From: Priapulus caudatus
Taxonomy: Eukaryota; Priapulida; Priapulimorpha; Priapulimorphida; Priapulidae
DNA: 22,500 nt
NCBI RefSeq assembly: GCF_000485595.1
Contig: NW_014577189.1
Coordinates: forward strand, 332,838 to 355,337
Direction: 5' to 3'
Below the pieces are notes generated by a model that was not told the DNA's origin, made no database searches, and was given only the letters and a program-made list of their open reading frames with translations. This document shows positions 18,557 to 22,500 of the stretch, piece after piece. The translations under genes and the position numbers were made by a program. Within the stretch, counting starts at the first letter, position 1; each line of letters starts with the position of its first letter.

Positions 18557-18870
18557 GTGTCAGCGAAAACTACCTGTGTGGACTCGCGAGTCTCATTGAA
18601 ATGCGATCATTACCTGGTGGTGCATGTGCGAGATCTGTCAGCACACAGGCCACCTTACTGTCATTTAAATGATCTAGTCGCCATTCGCAAATTAGTTTAC
18701 TGTGTTAATTGCTTGTGTCTGTTTCTCACCGAAGGCGATCGTGAAATCGGCAACGTTGACACCATGAGAGAATTAATGTTCATGTTAATCGATTTTACAG
18801 TGATTGTGAGCGAATATATACGCCTTTACGTGATTATATGACAATAAGTAATATTACCATTTTTAATAAA
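18557..18870 (+). CDS. Weak candidate terminal exon with AATAAA
   Basis: A 94-codon frame ends at TGA 18839-18841, and AATAAA follows at 18865-18870, a normal distance for a polyadenylation signal. There is no ATG at its left end (it opens at GTG), so it would be entered by splicing. Acceptor-like sequences end near 18634 (CTGTCAG) and 18735 (GTTTCTCACCGAAG). The tail EGDREIGNVDTMRELMFM is protein-like, followed by a hydrophobic end. It could be the last exon of the main gene or chance. No homology was recognised. Confidence 0.2.
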
Positions 18871-18970
18871 TATATCAACACAGTTTTGGTTTCGTTGGCT
18901 CTTTATTGATTCATTGCGGCGATATGTCTCCTATTTTGTCATTCCGCTTTATGTTACGCCTTAAACATAG

Positions 18971-18972
<2 letters not shown>

Positions 18973-19029
<57 letters not shown>
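18973..19029 (+). repeat. (CA)n dinucleotide array
   Basis: About 28 uninterrupted CA units. Confidence 0.97.
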
Positions 19030-19030
<1 letters not shown>

Positions 19031-19341
19031 ATAGCTCCCGCGTTCACCAGTAGCGCGGCAGGCACGCACACAGAAATATCACACGCCACAAGATTTCCAC
19101 GCGCGCTCGCACGCCCCGTCACACACAGACAAGACTGATTTCTGCAGAACAATGAAATACAACCATCATTCACGTATTCCTTATTTTACAATACATTTTT
19201 ACCATCGGATATTTATTTGCATTATATATAATTAGAATGAATGAAATATCTTACTAGTAGTTATACGGTTATATTCCTATAAAAAGCTTTTTTATCGACA
19301 TATAATAAAATATATATATAAATATATAATAAAACACCTCC

Positions 19342-19664
19342 ATGCACACAGAGGTTACACGTGCATCACACAGACACCCGCGAGCGCACTGCCCAACACA
19401 CACGCAGCGTTACACGACAAACAACAAACACAGACCACACGCACGCACCACACACCCATGCACACACACACAGCAACACACACATGCCACACACACACAC
19501 ACACCACACACACGCATCCACGTTCTCGACACACACACACACACAGGATCACACACACACATCACGCGCGCGCACAACACACACAACACGCGCGCGCGAG
19601 CACATAACACACACACACACCACAACACAGGCATGCACACACACACACACACACCGATACCCAC
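19342..19664 (+). repeat. CA-rich degenerate microsatellite
   Basis: Cryptically simple sequence of CACACA runs broken by CGCG, ATGC and CAAC words. Open frames on both strands are His/Thr-rich or Cys/Val-rich repeat translations. Confidence 0.85.
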
Positions 19665-20219
19665 GCCACAGACACAAACGCCGCGCGACGCGCCGCAAGC
19701 AGGCGTATTACAACGTATAACATACCCGTGATATTCTGCTATTACATCTATATATACATTAGCATTTATTTTTTTTTCATATATTTTCCGTCATCATAAA
19801 AAAAGCACTCAATGTAATCTAGTATCGTAAATATTTGTCTACCGTTTCCACAGATGGACATGGGCCGTAATCATAGGCAGCACGCTAGAAAGAACCTCAC
19901 AGCAAGGTCTAAACGCCATATTGCTCCGTGAGTTTTCTACACCAAGCACCTCTGATGTCCAGACGCGTGATTCACACAGGCACAGCCCACTAAGCGGCTT
20001 GCACCTACTATGAGACACGCAAGCACAAGATGCTTTAATACGATTTCTCTTGAGTTCTTCGCCTCTTTCTGACAACTTACAAGGACGATAAATATTATCA
20101 CTAATATAAGGTTTTACTATTGAACAATCGTAGCGGCAAACAAACAGAGCTATATGAGGAAGTAGAAAAGCGGTCTGTTTTTCTACAACGAAAATTGAAA
20201 TGCATGAACAAAGAATAGC

Positions 20220-20232
20220 GCTGCCTAGCAAC
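20220..20232. promoter_or_regulatory. RFX X-box-like site
   Basis: GCTGCCTAGCAAC matches the RFX X-box pattern GTNRCC-N-RGYAAC at all but one informative position. There is no gene beside it that can be supported, so it may be incidental. Confidence 0.2.
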
Positions 20233-20340
20233 GGCTAGCGCCAACGGCTTTCACACAAGCCGCGGGCCAACGTGTTGATGTCATTCATAGCAAGGCAGTT
20301 GATTGGCAAAGTTAACGCGATGGCTTGGGAACAATATAAT

Positions 20341-20445
20341 ACTATACATGTATATAATTATATATATATATATATTAATAAAAATAATATTTAATATAAT
20401 ATAATATAATATAATATATATACATATATAATATTAATATATGAT
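20341..20445 (+). repeat. TA/ATAAT-rich repeat
   Basis: (TA)n and AATAT/ATAAT units in nearly pure A+T sequence. Confidence 0.85.
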
Positions 20446-20699
20446 ATAGCAGAGAAGTGAAACCGCCCACCGCTGCGAACACGCATTGTAAATGTACCTC
20501 AGTTCGGCGAACATCAAATGACTGTCAAACAGCCGACAACACCGGGAACATTTTACCTGGCTGATCGTTGACAAAAAGACAATTACGTAATGTCCTCTAT
20601 AAATGTAGTAAATCGAACATTTTAGCTTACGAATCTGTTTATTTTTAGATATATTAAAATACATTAGGCATTCATAATAACGTATTTTACGCAATAGGA

Positions 20700-21090
20700 A
20701 TGTTGTTATATGATATATATATTTAATAGTATAAATAAATAGATATAATATATACTTAATAAAATAAAAATAAGCATAACATGAATATAATAAATATAAT
20801 ATAATTATAAATATAATTAATATAATATAATATAATATAAATACAACATAATATAATATAATATAGTATAATATAATATAATACTATAGATATAAATAAT
20901 ATAATATAATATAATATAATATAATATAATATAATATAATATAATATAATATAATAATATAAATATAATATAATATAATATAATATAATATAATATAATA
21001 TAATATAATATAATATTATAATTATATAATATAATCATAATATAATATAATGATAATATAAATAATTAATATAATGAATATAATATTAAT
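20700..21090 (+). repeat. (ATAAT)n pentanucleotide array and A+T-rich flanks
   Basis: The core at about 20891-21014 is an almost perfect ATAAT array with a phase shift near 20953. The flanks are degenerate versions of the same unit. Confidence 0.92.
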
Positions 21091-22230
21091 AGAAATGTAA
21101 TATAAGAACAAACCGATGAGTAAATGAATCTGTTTCGAGATAGAAAAAAAACATTTTTCATTTAAGTGCACATCGACACTTGTTTGCAAGTATGCTGTTC
21201 AGTATACCTAATAAACATATCAAAATAAAGTACAAATATGTATAATATAGTAGCAAGACATGTAGATTATTCCCGAATGAACTCGTTTTAAGTACCTTAT
21301 TTACTATTCAGACATTCATAGTCATATTTATGTACGTAGATGCACCCAGCTATACCCCCCGAATCGCTCGCGACAGAGATCCCCTTGGCAATCTTATATT
21401 CGTTTATCGTCCGTCTTTTCTTTTAACATCATCGCCTTCCATTTTTCTTCCCCTTCGGCACTGCCGCACTCTGCGTTTTCCTAATCCCTATTATTATATC
21501 CACACGTTTAGCCCCCCCCCGCTTAACCCTCCTCTTTCGGCTCTATCTCTCGTTCTGCAATCTCGCCAATTTATTGCTTCTCGTCTTGTGCCATTGTCTG
21601 CTGACGAAATCGGAAACAATCTGTACACAGAGTAGTAGCGAAAAAAAGACCAACTTCAATCAAAAACAAACTGTAATCATTGTACAATTGGAAGAAATTC
21701 AATTTAATTAATTAATTAATAGAACAGTGCGAATTAACTAGATGTACAGTTACATTATAAAGCCCCTCAAACAGGAAACAGAAATTACACAATGTAGTGT
21801 TTGCTGCAATTTGATTCAAGAGTAAAAAATAAGAAGTAAACGCCGATATAAAGCGAGACGTTTGGATCGACACTACAAAAAGTATGATGCATTTTAATTT
21901 CAACCATAGATTACAAATTAGGTACTGACTACCTACACATTATGATACGGAGTTTTAGATTCATGCAAACACGTGATAAGCATATCCTAATGCATATTTG
22001 TGAATGCTATGTCTGTTTGTTTGCTGTTCTCAAATGGCAAATCAATATGGAGCCTCTAGAAATAGGGTGTAGTTTCAGTAGGGGTAACTTTTGGATTGCT
22101 GAGTGTCATGGGCACATTGATTTTGACCTCCGAGTCATCTGAAGTTGCAAGGAGGAAAAAAAACGGAAAAAAACGATGAACGGGCCCCTGCAGCAACATA
22201 TTGTCGCCAAACAGGATTAGCTTGCATCTG

Positions 22231-22452
22231 ACTTGGTACTGTAGTAGATAGATAGAGATAGATTGATAGATAGATAGATAGATAGAATAAATAAATAGAT
22301 AGATAGATAGATAGATTAGATAGATAGATAGATAAGATAGATAGATAAGATAGATAGATAGATATGATAGATAGATAGATGGACTAGAATAGATAGAGAG
22401 ATTAGATATAGATAGATAGATAAAGAGAAGGAGAGAGGGGAGAGATAGATGA

Positions 22453-22492
<40 letters not shown>

Positions 22493-22500
22493 GATAGATA
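22231..22500 (+). repeat. (GATA)n array running off the window
   Basis: GATA units with interruptions (GAT, GATAA, GAGA) continue to the last base, so the array is incomplete. A purine-rich break lies at about 22420-22445. Confidence 0.95.

Noticed and set aside
19839-20231. 130-codon minus-strand frame
   Set aside because: Opens at TTG rather than ATG, has no domain or splice support, and lies between A+T-rich repeats.

Overview
The window looks like nuclear DNA of an invertebrate animal. It is mostly non-coding and very rich in microsatellites: GT/CA, GCGT, CT/GA, CACATA, ATAAT and GATA arrays. It has one convincing spliced protein-coding exon and no sign of operon structure, ribosome binding sites or prokaryotic genes. 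A dispersed repeat at about 1931-2290 has a short AGCTCACC-type hairpin followed by a (TCCG)-rich stretch. It resembles, from memory only, a repeat class common in molluscs, brachiopods and annelids, so a lophotrochozoan is my best guess. The species is not identified.

Layout: 1-271 holds what looks like a terminal fragment of a piggyBac-like element ending at TTAA. 798-1331 contains short candidate coding exons on the + strand with good splice sites. 1401-1489 is an 11-bp tandem repeat. 1643-1927 is a candidate minus-strand coding fragment that stops at the edge of the dispersed repeat. From 2300 to 8190 there is little that can be supported beyond hairpins, perfect CRE palindromes, a GTC array and an A+T-rich block at 5383-6060. 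8191-9835 is a chain of microsatellites. 10098-10430 has a GC-rich, G-quadruplex-capable block followed by a 116-nt pure pyrimidine run, then a weak candidate exon (10566-10757). 10934-12258 has several small inverted and direct repeats. 12340-13577 is CpG-rich and probably the promoter and 5' leader of the main gene.

The main gene starts at ATG 13578. Its first coding exon runs to a splice donor at 15097, giving 506 complete codons plus one base (phase 1). The encoded part is a low-complexity, Ser/Pro/Arg-rich, probably disordered protein. It carries seven scattered Tyr-x-x-Leu-Pro-like motifs and a cassette of five 15-residue repeats, each with an SQ dipeptide, plus a degenerate sixth repeat in register. 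I do not recognise the family. The rest of the window (15097-22500) is probably its intron, filled with repeats. Possible microexons lie at 15366-15387 and 15587-15611, and there is a weak candidate terminal exon near 18557-18841. No tRNA, rRNA, CRISPR array or complete transposase gene was seen.
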